From contig NC_009937.1 of NCBI RefSeq assembly GCF_000010525.1, positions 4,655,501 to 4,719,500 of the forward strand: a stretch of DNA of 64,000 nucleotides. Direction: 5' to 3'. The notes beneath the pieces were generated by a model. It made no database searches, had not been told where the DNA came from, and worked only from the letters and a program-made list of their open reading frames with translations. Below, piece by piece: positions 34,911 through 46,314 of this stretch. The DNA is from Azorhizobium caulinodans ORS 571 (GTDB taxonomy: Bacteria > Pseudomonadota > Alphaproteobacteria > Rhizobiales > Xanthobacteraceae). The stretch's first letter is position 1, and each line of letters opens with the position of its first letter. A program made the translations under genes and the position numbers.

Positions 34911-37900
34911 ATGGATGCTGCCGCGCGCCCTGACATGGACCCGCTCTGGTACAAGGATGCGGTCATCTACCAGCTCCATGTGAAGTCGTTCTTCGATTCC
35001 AACAATGACGGAATCGGCGACTTCCCCGGCCTCCTCGCCAAGCTGGACTACATCGCCGAACTCGGCGCCGACACAATCTGGCTCCTGCCCTTCTATCCCT
35101 CGCCCCGGCGGGACGACGGCTACGACATCTCCCTCTACGAAGGCGTGTCGCCCGACTATGGCACCATGGAGGACGCCCGGCGCTTCATCGAAGCCGCCCA
35201 TGCCCGCGGCCTTCGCGTCATCACCGAACTCGTCATCAATCATACGTCGGACCAGCATCCCTGGTTCCAGCGCGCCCGCCAGGCCCCGAAGGGCTCGCCC
35301 GAGCGGAACTTCTACGTCTGGGCCGATGACGACCAGGGCTATTGCGGCACGCGCATCATCTTCCTCGATACGGAGAAGTCCAACTGGACCTATGATCCGG
35401 TCGCGGGCCAGTATTTCTGGCACCGTTTCTATTCCCACCAGCCGGACCTCAACTTCGACAATCCGGAGGTGCTGGAGCGCGTGCTCTCGGTCATGCGCTT
35501 CTGGCTGGATATCGGCGTCGATGGCCTGCGGCTCGATGCGGTGCCCTATCTGATCGAGCGCGAAGGCACCTCCAACGAGAACCTGCCCGAGACCCACGAG
35601 ATCCTGCGCAAGATCCGCACCCATCTCGATGCCAATTATCAGGGCCGCATGCTGCTGGCCGAGGCCAACATGTGGCCGGAGGACACGCAGCAATACTTCG
35701 GGCTGAATGCGGACGAATGCCACATGGCGTTCCACTTCCCGCTGATGCCGCGCATGTACATGGCCATCGCCAAGGAAGACCGCTTCCCCATCACCGACAT
35801 CCTGCGCCAGACGCCGGAAATCCCCGAGACCTGCCAGTGGGCCATCTTCCTGCGCAACCATGATGAGCTGACGCTCGAAATGGTGACGGATTCCGAGCGC
35901 GACTATCTCTGGAGCGTCTATGCGGCGGACCGGAGGGCGCGGCTCAATCTCGGCATCCGCCGCCGCCTCGCCCCTCTGCTGGCGCGCGACCGCCGTCGCA
36001 TCGAATTGATGAACGGCCTCCTCCTCACCATGCCCGGCACGCCCGTCATCTATTATGGCGACGAGATCGGCATGGGGGACAACATCCATCTGGGCGATCG
36101 CGACGGCGTGCGCACCCCCATGCAATGGTCGCCGGACCGCAATGGCGGTTTCTCCCGCGCCGACCCCGAGCAACTGGTCCTGCCGCCCATTCAGGATCCG
36201 CTCTATGGCTACAATGCCCTGAATGTGGAGGCGCAGACCCGCGACCCGCATTCGCTGCTGAACTGGATGCGCCAGATGCTGGCGATCCGCCGCCGCTCGC
36301 GGGCCTTCGGGCGCGGCAGCTTCCGCCTGCTTTATCCCGGCAACCGCAAGATCCTCGCCTATCTACGCGAATATGAGGGCGAGACCATCCTGTGTGTCGC
36401 CAACCTCTCCCACACGCTGCAGGCAGTGGAGCTGGACCTTCAGGAATTCGAGCATCGCGTGCCCGTCTCCATGGCGGGCGGAACGCCCTTCCCGCCGGTC
36501 GGGCGGCTGCCGTATCTGCTGACCATTCCGCCGTACGGCATGTACGCCTTCCAACTCTCCAAGGACGTGGCGGAGCCATCCTGGCACACCATCCCGCCGG
36601 AACAGCTGCCGGAATTCACGACGCTGGTGGTGAAGGAAGGACTGTCGGACGCGCTCGCGGGCCGGAACCTTGCCGTCATCGAGCGCGACGCGCTGCCCGC
36701 CTATCTTGACCGGCGCCGCTGGTTCGGCGGACGCAACGAGACCATCACGGGCGCGCGCCTTGCCCTCACCGCGGCGTTGCCGGGCAAGGAGAACGATTTC
36801 CAGTTCGCGGACATCGTGGTCGAGCATGGCGGGTCCATCGAGCATTACGCTTTGCCGCTCACCATCGTCTGGGAGGACCAGAACCCGCCTGCCCTTGTTG
36901 CCCAGCTGGCCCTGACGCGCGTGCGCAAGGGGCGGCGCGTGGGCTATCTCACCGATGCGCTCACCTCGGACGCTCTGCCCCATGCGCTCGGCCGGGCCCT
37001 GCGGCGCAAGGCGGTGATGCCGCTGCCCGACGGCGGCGAACTGCGCTTCGTGCCCACGCGGGCGCTGGGCGAGATCGACATCCCGCCGGACGCGCCCATC
37101 GAGCGCAGCGCCGCCGAACGGGCGAATTCCACCATCACCATCGGCACCTCCGCGGTCATCAAGGTCGTCCGCCGCACGGTCTATGGCGGGCATCCCGAGA
37201 GCGAGGTGGCCCGCTATCTCACCGAGCGCGGCTATGCCAATACCCCGCCCCTGCTGGGTGAATTGCTGCGGGTCTCGCCGCAGGGCGAAACCGCCCTCCT
37301 CGGTCTGATGATGGGTTTCGTCGCCCATCAGGGCGACGGCTGGTCTTGGACGCTCGACCAGTTGCGCCGGGCGCTCGACGAGACCACCGCCACGCCGCAG
37401 GACCGGGACGCGCGCTTCGAAGAGCATGTGTCGAGCCTCACGCCCTTCCTGCGCGCCATCGGCCGGCGCCTCGCGGAATTCCACGCCCTGCTCGCCACCG
37501 AGAGCGTGTATGAGGCCTTCCTGCCCGCAACCGCCGGGGAAGCGGAGACCGCCGCCTGGGCGGAAGCCGGCTGCCGCGAGATGGGCGAGGCGCTCGATGC
37601 CCTGGCCGGGCTACCGGCAGGAGCGGACCGGGAAACACAGGATCTCGCGGCCACCATCCTGGCCGTCCGTGAGCCGCTGATGGCCGCCATCCGGCGCCTC
37701 TCGGCGTCGGCGGACGGGGCGCTCCTCATCCGCACCCATGGCGACTTCCACCTCGGCCACGTGCTGGCGGTGGCGGGCGATGCCTATATCGTCGCCTTCG
37801 AGGCGGAGCCCTCCCGCCCGCTCGCCGAGCGGCGGGCGAAGAGCAGCCCGTGGCGCGATGTCGCCGATCTCCTGCATTCGCTGGATTTCGCTGCCAGCAC

Positions 37901-38219
37901 GCTGGCCTCCGCATCTTACGAGAATACGGGTGTAGGCGACGGGGGCGAGCGGCTCGGCCTGATCCGCCGGGTGCGCGCGCGGGCGGAACGCGCCTTCCTC
38001 AACGGTTATTTTGAAGCGGCTCCCCCCGCCGTGACGCGGGACCGGGCTCTGCTCGATCTCTTCCTGCTCTCGGAAGTGGCCCGCGACATCCGCCGGGAGG
38101 CGGCCGAACGGCCGTCCTGGCTCGCGGGTCCGGTCCGGCGCCTGCATGCGCTCGCCGTTCGCCTTGCCGGATGTGAGGACGTGGACACCGAAGCGCCCGT
38201 CGCCGGCCAGCCCGCATGA
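34911..38219 (+). CDS. treS: Trehalose synthase-maltokinase fusion protein (TreS-Pep2/Mak)
   Basis: This 1102-residue fusion has an N-terminal GH13 trehalose synthase (about 10-545: [20 protein letters not shown], nucleophile Asp in [10 protein letters not shown], acid/base Glu in LLAEANMWP, Asp in LRNHDEL) and a C-terminal maltokinase (about 590-1090) of aminoglycoside-phosphotransferase fold. TreS interconverts maltose and trehalose; the kinase makes maltose-1-phosphate. The catalytic HGD is present (H943-G-D945). The usual metal-binding Asp of IDFEGEP is an Ala (A962; VAFEAEP), confirmed in the codons, so the kinase half may be weak or inactive. GAGG lies 7 nt before the ATG. glgB follows after 76 nt. 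Confidence 0.93.
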   Translation: MDAAARPDMDPLWYKDAVIYQLHVKSFFDSNNDGIGDFPGLLAKLDYIAELGADTIWLLPFYPSPRRDDGYDISLYEGVSPDYGTMEDARRFIEAAHARGLRVITELVINHTSDQHPWFQRARQAPKGSPERNFYVWADDDQGYCGTRIIFLDTEKSNWTYDPVAGQYFWHRFYSHQPDLNFDNPEVLERVLSVMRFWLDIGVDGLRLDAVPYLIEREGTSNENLPETHEILRKIRTHLDANYQGRMLLAEANMWPEDTQQYFGLNADECHMAFHFPLMPRMYMAIAKEDRFPITDILRQTPEIPETCQWAIFLRNHDELTLEMVTDSERDYLWSVYAADRRARLNLGIRRRLAPLLARDRRRIELMNGLLLTMPGTPVIYYGDEIGMGDNIHLGDRDGVRTPMQWSPDRNGGFSRADPEQLVLPPIQDPLYGYNALNVEAQTRDPHSLLNWMRQMLAIRRRSRAFGRGSFRLLYPGNRKILAYLREYEGETILCVANLSHTLQAVELDLQEFEHRVPVSMAGGTPFPPVGRLPYLLTIPPYGMYAFQLSKDVAEPSWHTIPPEQLPEFTTLVVKEGLSDALAGRNLAVIERDALPAYLDRRRWFGGRNETITGARLALTAALPGKENDFQFADIVVEHGGSIEHYALPLTIVWEDQNPPALVAQLALTRVRKGRRVGYLTDALTSDALPHALGRALRRKAVMPLPDGGELRFVPTRALGEIDIPPDAPIERSAAERANSTITIGTSAVIKVVRRTVYGGHPESEVARYLTERGYANTPPLLGELLRVSPQGETALLGLMMGFVAHQGDGWSWTLDQLRRALDETTATPQDRDARFEEHVSSLTPFLRAIGRRLAEFHALLATESVYEAFLPATAGEAETAAWAEAGCREMGEALDALAGLPAGADRETQDLAATILAVREPLMAAIRRLSASADGALLIRTHGDFHLGHVLAVAGDAYIVAFEAEPSRPLAERRAKSSPWRDVADLLHSLDFAASTLASASYENTGVGDGGERLGLIRRVRARAERAFLNGYFEAAPPAVTRDRALLDLFLLSEVARDIRREAAERPSWLAGPVRRLHALAVRLAGCEDVDTEAPVAGQPA

Positions 38220-38295
38220 GCGCGGCTGCCGCCCCGGCTCCCTTTCCCGACGCGGCCGCGTGCCGCGTCGGCCCCACATCCATTGGAGAGTGCTC

Positions 38296-40509
38296 ATGAC
38301 CCTCGCGGACCCCATCGACCGCACGCTTGCGCCCGAAGCCGGCGCCCTCGCGGCGCTGGTCGAGGGCCGCCATGGCGACCCCTTCAGCCTGCTCGGCCGG
38401 CACATGGTGGATGGCACGCCCGTCGTGCGCACTTTTCAGCCCGGCGCCGCCGCCGTGGAGGCGCGCGTGGGGCCAGCCGGAATAACCGTGCAACTGGCAA
38501 AGATCCACCCCGCCGGCCTGTTCGCCGGCCGGCTGCCGGAGGGCGCAGGCCCCTATCTCCTGCGCATCACCTGGCCGGACGGCACCGTGGAGGAGACCGA
38601 GGACCCTTACGCCTTCGGCCCACTGCTGGGCGATCTCGACCTCTATCTGATCGCTGAGGGCACCCATCTCGACCTTTCGGAGACGCTCGGCGCCCATGTG
38701 GTGCGGGTCGGAGACGTGGAGGGTGTGCGCTTCGCGCTTTGGGCGCCGAACGCCCGGCGCGTTTCCGTGGTGGGCGATTTCAACTTATGGGACGGCCGCC
38801 GCCATCCCATGCGGCTGCGCCAATCGGGCGTGTGGGAAATCTTCCTGCCCGGCGTGCGGGCCGGCGCGCGTTACAAGTTCGAGCTGCTGGGTCCGGACGG
38901 CACGCTGCTGCCGCTGAAGGCGGACCCTCTCGCCCGCGCGGCAGAGCTGCCGCCCGCCACCGCCTCCATCGTCAGCAGTCCCGCGCCGTTCCACTGGAGC
39001 GACGCGGCATGGATGGCTGGCCGCGCCGGCCGGCAGGGGCCTGAGGCGCCCATCTCCATCTATGAGGTGCATCCCGGCTCCTGGATCCGCATCGAGGCGG
39101 ACGGCCACCGCAGCCCGAACTGGGATGAACTCGCCGACCGGCTGCTCCCCTATGTGCAGCGGATGGGCTTCACCCACGTGGAGTTCCTGCCCATCATGGA
39201 GCACCCCTTCGGTGGCTCCTGGGGCTATCAGCCGCTCGGCCTGTTCGCGCCCACCGCCCGCTTCGGTCCGCCGGAGGCCTTTGCCCGTTTCGTGGACCGC
39301 TGCCATGCCGCCGGCATCGGCGTGATCCTCGACTGGGTGCCGGCGCACTTTCCCAATGACGCCCACGGCCTCGGCCATTTCGACGGCACGGCGCTTTATG
39401 AGCATGCTGATCCGCGGGAGGGCTTCCACCCCGACTGGAACACGCTGATCTACAATTTCGGGCGGCGCGAGGTGTCCGGCTTCCTCATCGCCTCGGCCCT
39501 GGAATGGCTGCGGCGCTTCCATGTGGACGGGCTACGCGTCGATGCGGTGGCCTCGATGCTCTACCGCGACTATTCCCGAAAGCCCGGCGAGTGGGTCCCG
39601 AACATCCATGGCGGGCGCGAGAATCTGGAGGCGGTCGCCTTCCTCCAGCGGCTCAACGCCATGGTCGCGGAACAGGCACCGGGCGCGATCGTCATAGCGG
39701 AGGAAAGCACCGCGTGGCCCGGCGTCACGGCGCCGGTGAGCGAGGGCGGGCTCGGCTTTTCCTTCAAGTGGAACATGGGCTGGATGCACGACACGCTGCG
39801 CTACATCGAGCACGACAGTATCCACCGCCGCCATCACCACGACGACATCACCTTCGGCCTCGTCTACGCTTTCTCCGAGCGCTTCATCCTGCCCATCTCC
39901 CACGACGAGGTGGTACACGGCAAAGGCTCGTTGCTGGCCCGCATGCCCGGCGACGACTGGCAGCGCATGGCGAACCTGCGCGCCTATCTCGGGCTCATGT
40001 GGGGCCATCCGGGCAAGAAGCTGCTGTTCATGGGCTGCGAGATCGCCCAGCCGGACGAGTGGAACCACGACGGCGTCGTTCCGTGGCATCTGCTGGAGCA
40101 GCCTGCCCATGCGGGCATTCAGAAGCTGGTGGCCGACCTCAACGCCACCTATGCGGACCTGCCGGCCCTCCATGCCCGCGACGCGACGCCGGACGGCTTC
40201 TCCTGGATCATCGGGGACGACAGCGCCAATTCCGTCTTCGCCTTCTTCCGTCACGCGCCCGGCGCGCCGCCGGTGCTGGTGGTCGCCAACATGACGCCGG
40301 TGCCGCGCGAGGCCTATCGCATCGGCGTGCCGGACGGCGGCCCGTGGCGCGAGGCGGTCAATACGGACGCCGCGGCCTATGCTGGCTCGGGCGTGGGCAA
40401 TGGCGGCACGCTAGAGGCGGAGGCCATCGAGAGCCACGGCCTGCCCTTCAGCCTGTCCCTCACCCTGCCGCCGCTTGCCACCCTCTTCCTGACGCCGCGC
40501 CAAGGCTGA
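38296..40509 (+). CDS. glgB: 1,4-alpha-glucan branching enzyme GlgB
   Basis: This 737-residue enzyme makes alpha-1,6 branches in glycogen. It has an N-terminal GlgB-type domain (about 1-110) and a CBM48 domain (about 115-210; [26 protein letters not shown]), then a GH13 barrel with [12 protein letters not shown] (nucleophile Asp), IAEESTAWP (acid/base Glu) and [11 protein letters not shown] (Asp). The C-terminal domain ends in a typical beta-sandwich. The start at 38296 follows GGAGAG; the open frame continues upstream to 38146, inside treS. It forms an operon with treS and malQ (8-nt gap). Confidence 0.95.
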   Translation: MTLADPIDRTLAPEAGALAALVEGRHGDPFSLLGRHMVDGTPVVRTFQPGAAAVEARVGPAGITVQLAKIHPAGLFAGRLPEGAGPYLLRITWPDGTVEETEDPYAFGPLLGDLDLYLIAEGTHLDLSETLGAHVVRVGDVEGVRFALWAPNARRVSVVGDFNLWDGRRHPMRLRQSGVWEIFLPGVRAGARYKFELLGPDGTLLPLKADPLARAAELPPATASIVSSPAPFHWSDAAWMAGRAGRQGPEAPISIYEVHPGSWIRIEADGHRSPNWDELADRLLPYVQRMGFTHVEFLPIMEHPFGGSWGYQPLGLFAPTARFGPPEAFARFVDRCHAAGIGVILDWVPAHFPNDAHGLGHFDGTALYEHADPREGFHPDWNTLIYNFGRREVSGFLIASALEWLRRFHVDGLRVDAVASMLYRDYSRKPGEWVPNIHGGRENLEAVAFLQRLNAMVAEQAPGAIVIAEESTAWPGVTAPVSEGGLGFSFKWNMGWMHDTLRYIEHDSIHRRHHHDDITFGLVYAFSERFILPISHDEVVHGKGSLLARMPGDDWQRMANLRAYLGLMWGHPGKKLLFMGCEIAQPDEWNHDGVVPWHLLEQPAHAGIQKLVADLNATYADLPALHARDATPDGFSWIIGDDSANSVFAFFRHAPGAPPVLVVANMTPVPREAYRIGVPDGGPWREAVNTDAAAYAGSGVGNGGTLEAEAIESHGLPFSLSLTLPPLATLFLTPRQG

Positions 40510-40517
40510 CCCGACCC

Positions 40518-42578
40518 ATGGACGATACCCTCCACGACCTCGCGCGCGCGGCCGGCGTCTCGCCGCACTGGCACGATGCCTTCGGCCGCCCGCAGACGGT
40601 GCCGCCCCATGCCCTGCGCGCCATCCTCGGTGCGCTCGGCTTGCCGGCCAAGACCGATGCGCTGGCGCGCGAGAGCCTTGACGGCCTCCGGCACACGGCG
40701 GTCCCCACCCCGCCGCTCGTGACCGGCGACGTGGGCGCGCCCCTGCGCGTGCCCCTGCCCGGCAGCGGGCCGCTGCGCTGGCGCATCACGCTGGAAGATG
40801 GTGGGCTGGTGGAGGGCGAGAGCCAAGGCGGCGGGCTCGACCTGCCCGCGCTCAACGTGCCCGGCTATCACAGGCTGGAGGCGGGCGGACTGGACGTGAC
40901 GCTCGCCATCGCGCCGGAGCGGTGCTCTTCCATCGCCGACGCCACCGGAGACGAACGGGCCCGGCTTTGGGGACTGGGGATCCAGCTCTATGGACTGAAG
41001 CGGCCGGGCGACGGCGGCATCGGCGACTTCACCGCCCTGTCCGATTTCGTGCGCCACGCCGCGGGCACCGGTGCCTCGGCCACGGTGCTGAGCCCGGTGC
41101 ATGCGGCCTTCTCGGCCGATCCGCATCACTTCAGCCCCTATGCACCATCGAGCCGGCTCTTCCTCAACGTGCTGCATGTGGACCCCGCCGGCCTGTTCGG
41201 CACCGATGCCGTGCGGCAGGCCGCGGACGCTCTCGCCCTCGGCGGCATACTCTCCGCCTGCGAGAGCGCTCCGCTGGTGGATTGGGTGCGCGCCGGCCCG
41301 GCGCGCCTCGCCCTGTTGCGCCGCCTGTTCGACACCGAACTGCCGGCGCGCCCGGATCTCGTTGCCTCCTATGCGGACTTCCGCCGCGCCCAGGGCCAGG
41401 CCCTCGAGGACCACGCGCGCTTCGAGGCGCTGCATGCTCATATCTGGGGCTCGGACCTTCACCGCTGGAACTGGCGCACCTGGCCCGGCGAGTACCGCGA
41501 TGCGACGAGCCCGGCGGTAGCGGCCTTTGCCCGCGAGCACGGATCGGAGGTGGAATTCCACGCCTTCCTGCAATGGGCGGCGGCGCGTGGCCTGGCGAGC
41601 GCGCAGGCGGCCGCCCGCGCGGCCGGCATGCCCGTGGGCCTCATCGGCGATCTGGCGGTGGGCTGCGACGGCGGCGGCAGCCAGTGCTGGAGCGCGCCGG
41701 ACGACATGCTGATCGGCCTCTCCATCGGCGCACCGCCGGACCTGCTCAACTCGCTCGGGCAGGCCTGGGGGCTCGCCGCCTTTTCCCCGCGCGCCCTCGT
41801 TGCCTCGGGTTTCCGCTCCTTCATCGCCATGCTGCGCGCCAGCATGGCCCATGTGGGTGGGGTGCGGATCGACCATGTGATGGGCCTGCTGCGCCTGTGG
41901 ATGGTGCCGGACGGGGCCGATCCGAAGGACGGGGCCTATCTCGCCTACCCCTTCGAGGATCTGATCCGGCTGGTGGCGCTGGAATCCCAGCGCCACCGCA
42001 CCATCGTGACCGGCGAAGATCTTGGCACCGTGCCCGATGGCTTCCGCGAGACGCTCGCCCGCCGGCAGATCCTCGGCATGCAGGTGCTGTGGTTCGAGCG
42101 CGAGGGGCCGCGCTTCAAGACGGCGGGCGAATATCTGCCCACCGCCATGGCGGTCACCGGCACGCACGATTTGCCCACCGTCGCCGGCTGGTGGCGCGGG
42201 CGCGACATCGACTGGCGCGCGCCCCTCGGCCTGCTCGGCGAGGGCATAGACGAGCCGGCCGCGCGGGCCGAGCGCGAAGCGGACCGTCACGCCTTGTGGT
42301 CGACCATCGGCGACGGCACGCCGCCACCCGCCGCCACCGAGCCGGATGCCGCGGTCGATGCCGCCCTCGGCTTCGTCGGGCGCACGACCGCGCCGCTGGT
42401 CATCATCCCGCTGGAGGACGTTCTGGGCGAGAGCGAGCAGCCCAACCTGCCGGGCACCGTGGACGACCATCCCAACTGGCGGCGGCGCCAGCCGGAGGCG
42501 ACGGCCCAGCTCCTCGACCGGCCGGAGGTGAAACGGCGCGTCGCTTTGCTCGACCAGGCCCGCCAGCCGCTCGCCTGA
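40518..42578 (+). CDS. malQ: 4-alpha-glucanotransferase MalQ
   Basis: This 686-residue GH77 amylomaltase transfers maltodextrin segments. Catalytic motifs: VRIDHVMGL (nucleophile Asp), VTGEDLGTVP (Glu) and TGTHDLPT (Asp). The N-terminal domain of about 130 residues precedes the barrel and is typical of the longer proteobacterial MalQ. It starts 8 nt after glgB. In this cluster it would recycle short glucans between the branching enzyme and the glucosidase. Confidence 0.94.
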   Translation: MDDTLHDLARAAGVSPHWHDAFGRPQTVPPHALRAILGALGLPAKTDALARESLDGLRHTAVPTPPLVTGDVGAPLRVPLPGSGPLRWRITLEDGGLVEGESQGGGLDLPALNVPGYHRLEAGGLDVTLAIAPERCSSIADATGDERARLWGLGIQLYGLKRPGDGGIGDFTALSDFVRHAAGTGASATVLSPVHAAFSADPHHFSPYAPSSRLFLNVLHVDPAGLFGTDAVRQAADALALGGILSACESAPLVDWVRAGPARLALLRRLFDTELPARPDLVASYADFRRAQGQALEDHARFEALHAHIWGSDLHRWNWRTWPGEYRDATSPAVAAFAREHGSEVEFHAFLQWAAARGLASAQAAARAAGMPVGLIGDLAVGCDGGGSQCWSAPDDMLIGLSIGAPPDLLNSLGQAWGLAAFSPRALVASGFRSFIAMLRASMAHVGGVRIDHVMGLLRLWMVPDGADPKDGAYLAYPFEDLIRLVALESQRHRTIVTGEDLGTVPDGFRETLARRQILGMQVLWFEREGPRFKTAGEYLPTAMAVTGTHDLPTVAGWWRGRDIDWRAPLGLLGEGIDEPAARAEREADRHALWSTIGDGTPPPAATEPDAAVDAALGFVGRTTAPLVIIPLEDVLGESEQPNLPGTVDDHPNWRRRQPEATAQLLDRPEVKRRVALLDQARQPLA

Positions 42579-42730
42579 CCCCTCGCGCGCAAGCTTGGCT
42601 GAAACCGATCCCGCTGCGGCAGCGTTGTCTTTTGTGAAGGCCGCCTGCCCGCGCTTTCCGGCAAGACGCGCGGGCAGGGACAGGCGACAATGCGGAGGCA
42701 GAGCGCCTTCGCGCAGACAAGAGGATGGCC

Positions 42731-42991
42731 ATGACCGCACACGCCACACCGCGCAAGCCGGAACGGGCGCTGGACGAGACGCTGAAGGAAACCTTCCCCG
42801 CGAGCGATCCGCCGGCCCCCGGCCACTTCACCGGCGCGGAAGACACACCTGACACGAAGCCTGCGGCCTCCGCCGACAAGGAAGCGGAATCCGACCTGCT
42901 GGACGAGGCGCTGGAGGACACGTTTCCCGCCAGCGATCCGCCGGCAATCACGATCAAGCATGGCAAGGACGACGCTGATCCGCGCGACTGA
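42731..42991 (+). CDS. Small acidic protein with duplicated TFPASDPPA motif
   Basis: This 86-residue protein contains the same 16-residue unit twice: LDETLKETFPASDPPA at 14-29 and LDEALEDTFPASDPPA at 57-72, joined by an acidic linker. Single-copy versions of the TFPASDPPA motif occur in short uncharacterised alphaproteobacterial proteins; the function is unknown. The start at 42731 has AGAGG 6 nt upstream; an in-frame ATG at 42725 is too close to it. It lies 152 nt after malQ and ends before a bidirectional terminator. Confidence 0.75.
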   Translation: MTAHATPRKPERALDETLKETFPASDPPAPGHFTGAEDTPDTKPAASADKEAESDLLDEALEDTFPASDPPAITIKHGKDDADPRD

Positions 42992-43013
42992 CCTTCCGCC
43001 CCCGGTTCAATGA

Positions 43014-43046
43014 AAAAGGCCCCCGCCATGACGACGGGGGCCTTTT
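43014..43046. terminator. Bidirectional terminator between the small repeat protein and mmsA
   Basis: A 12-bp stem (AAAAGGCCCCCG at 43014-43025, complement at 43035-43046) with a 9-nt loop, with a T-run on each strand. It separates two convergent genes. Confidence 0.85.
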
Positions 43047-43069
43047 CTTGTTTGGTGACCCGATGACCG

Positions 43070-44566
<1,497 letters not shown>

Positions 44567-44629
44567 GCCCGCCGTTCCTTCAGGAATCTGGGTTGAGGGG
44601 TGAAGGGTCGGGCGCACTGTCGGTCTGGC

Positions 44630-44641
44630 ATCCGCGCGGAT
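44630..44641. promoter_or_regulatory. 12-bp perfect palindrome between mmsA and its LysR-family regulator gene
   Basis: ATCCGCGCGGAT lies midway in the 121-bp divergent region. LysR proteins usually bind dyad sites of this sort, with a T-N11-A core; the core is not evident here, so the assignment is tentative. Confidence 0.3.
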
Positions 44642-44687
44642 CAACGGGTAAGACAGCCCAACAATTATGCGGATATAGGCGTACCCC

Positions 44688-45575
44688 ATGAACTGGGACC
44701 ATGCCCGCGTCTTCCTCGCCGTGGCGCGGGAGGGGCAGATGCTGGGGGCGGCACGCAAGCTCGGCCTCGACCACGCCACCGTCACCCGTCGGCTGAACGC
44801 GCTGGAGGCGGAGCTCGGCGCCAAGGTGTTCGAGCGCAGCCCAACCGGCTGCGCTCCGACACCGGCGGGCGAGCAGTTGCTTGCCATTGCCGAGCGGGTG
44901 GAAAGCGAGATGGTGAAAGCCCAGTCGCTGCTGGGCAATGCGGACCTCACCCTCTCCGGCACGGTGCGCATCGGCGCGCCGGACGGCTTCGGCACCTATT
45001 TCCTGGCCGCCCGCCTTGCCGCCTTCGCGACCCTCCATCCCGATCTCGTCATCCAGCTGGTGCCCCTGCCCCGCACCTTCTCCTTGTCCCGGCGCGAGGC
45101 GGACATTGCGGTGGTGCTGGACCGGCCGCGCACGGGGCGGCTCGTGGGGCGCAAGCTCACCGGCTATTCGCTCAGCCTCTATGCCGCGCGCGCGCACCTC
45201 GACCGCTTCGGCCCCATCGAGACGCCGGAGGATCTGAAGGACCGGATGGCGGTGACCTATGTGCAGGATCTCACCTACAGCCCCGGCCTCGATTATATGG
45301 AGGCACTGACTGGCCTCTGCGCCCGGCGCTTCGAATGTGCCAGCGTCGCCGGCCAGATGGAGGCGGTGCGCGCGGGCGTCGGCATCGGCATCCTGCACGA
45401 TTATGCGGCCGCCCCGGACGCGGACCTCGTGCCCGTGCTCCCCCAGATGCGCTTCGAGCGCGCCTACTGGCTGGCGGTCCATGCGGACATGCGCGGGCTC
45501 AAGCGTATCGAGGAGGTCGAGCGCTTCATCACGACCGAGGTTCAGGCGGCGCGGCGGACCTTTCTCGCCCGCTGA
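44688..45575 (+). CDS. LysR-family transcriptional regulator, divergent from mmsA
   Basis: This 295-residue protein has the N-terminal LysR helix-turn-helix (about 3-62: ARVFLAVAREGQMLGAARKLGL, ATVTRRLNALEAELG) and a C-terminal substrate-binding domain (about 92-290). Divergent placement next to mmsA suggests local control. The effector is unknown. Confidence 0.9.
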   Translation: MNWDHARVFLAVAREGQMLGAARKLGLDHATVTRRLNALEAELGAKVFERSPTGCAPTPAGEQLLAIAERVESEMVKAQSLLGNADLTLSGTVRIGAPDGFGTYFLAARLAAFATLHPDLVIQLVPLPRTFSLSRREADIAVVLDRPRTGRLVGRKLTGYSLSLYAARAHLDRFGPIETPEDLKDRMAVTYVQDLTYSPGLDYMEALTGLCARRFECASVAGQMEAVRAGVGIGILHDYAAAPDADLVPVLPQMRFERAYWLAVHADMRGLKRIEEVERFITTEVQAARRTFLAR

Positions 45576-45718
45576 GCGCAGAGCGCACGGCCCCGCGGCA
45601 AGGAATGCTGCGATCGAACAATATTGCTCCGCTGACGTTCTCTAGGGTCGTAACCGGACCGGTTCACGGAGCCCGCCCGCCGGCGGCGCTCCGCGCGCTT
45701 GCCTCAGGAGACATTGCC

Positions 45719-46252
45719 ATGCCCGCGACCAAAGCCGCGCCGAAGTCCCGCCAGACGGCGGCACTCCAGACGCCTTCCAACCTGCCCACCAACGCCACCA
45801 AGGACATCGCCGCCGCGCTCACCACGCTGCTGGCCGACACCTTCGCCCTCTATCTGAAGACGAAGAACTTCCACTGGCATATGTCCGGCCCGCATTTCCG
45901 CGACTATCACCTGCTGCTGGACGAGCAGGCGGACCAGATCTTCGCCATGACCGATGACGTGGCCGAGCGCGCGCGCAAGATCGGCGGCACCACGCTGCGC
46001 TCGCTGGGTCATGCCACCCGCCTCCAGCGCATCGAGGACAATGATGCGGAGTATGTGACGCCCCTCGACATGCTGGCCGAGCTGCGCGACGACAATCTCC
46101 AGTTCACCGCCTTCCTGCGCGAGACCCACGACCTGTGCGACGAACACAATGACGTCGCGACGGCGAGCCTGATCGAAAACTGGATCGACGAGGCGGAGCG
46201 CCGCACGTGGTTCCTCTACGAGACCACCCGCACCCACTCCGAGCCGGCCTGA
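45719..46252 (+). CDS. dps: Dps family DNA-binding ferritin
   Basis: This 177-residue protein forms dodecamers that store iron and protect DNA. The ferroxidase-site segment FHWHMSGPHFRDYHLLLDEQAD (H and D/E ligands across subunit interfaces) is the Dps hallmark. The N-terminal tail, rich in Lys and Ala (1-20), could bind DNA. AGGAG is 10 nt before the ATG. It is followed by a strong hairpin. It may be controlled by oxidative stress or iron; no clear box was found. Confidence 0.92.
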   Translation: MPATKAAPKSRQTAALQTPSNLPTNATKDIAAALTTLLADTFALYLKTKNFHWHMSGPHFRDYHLLLDEQADQIFAMTDDVAERARKIGGTTLRSLGHATRLQRIEDNDAEYVTPLDMLAELRDDNLQFTAFLRETHDLCDEHNDVATASLIENWIDEAERRTWFLYETTRTHSEPA

Positions 46253-46282
46253 TCTCAGGCTCTCGAAGACCCCAGCATGCAC

Positions 46283-46309
46283 CGCCGGCAGGTCATCCTG
46301 CCGGCGTTT
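46283..46309 (+). terminator. Terminator of dps
   Basis: A perfect 10-bp stem with a TCAT loop (arms 46283-46292 and 46297-46306) followed by TTT, 30 nt past the dps stop. Confidence 0.75.
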
Positions 46310-46314
46310 CCATG

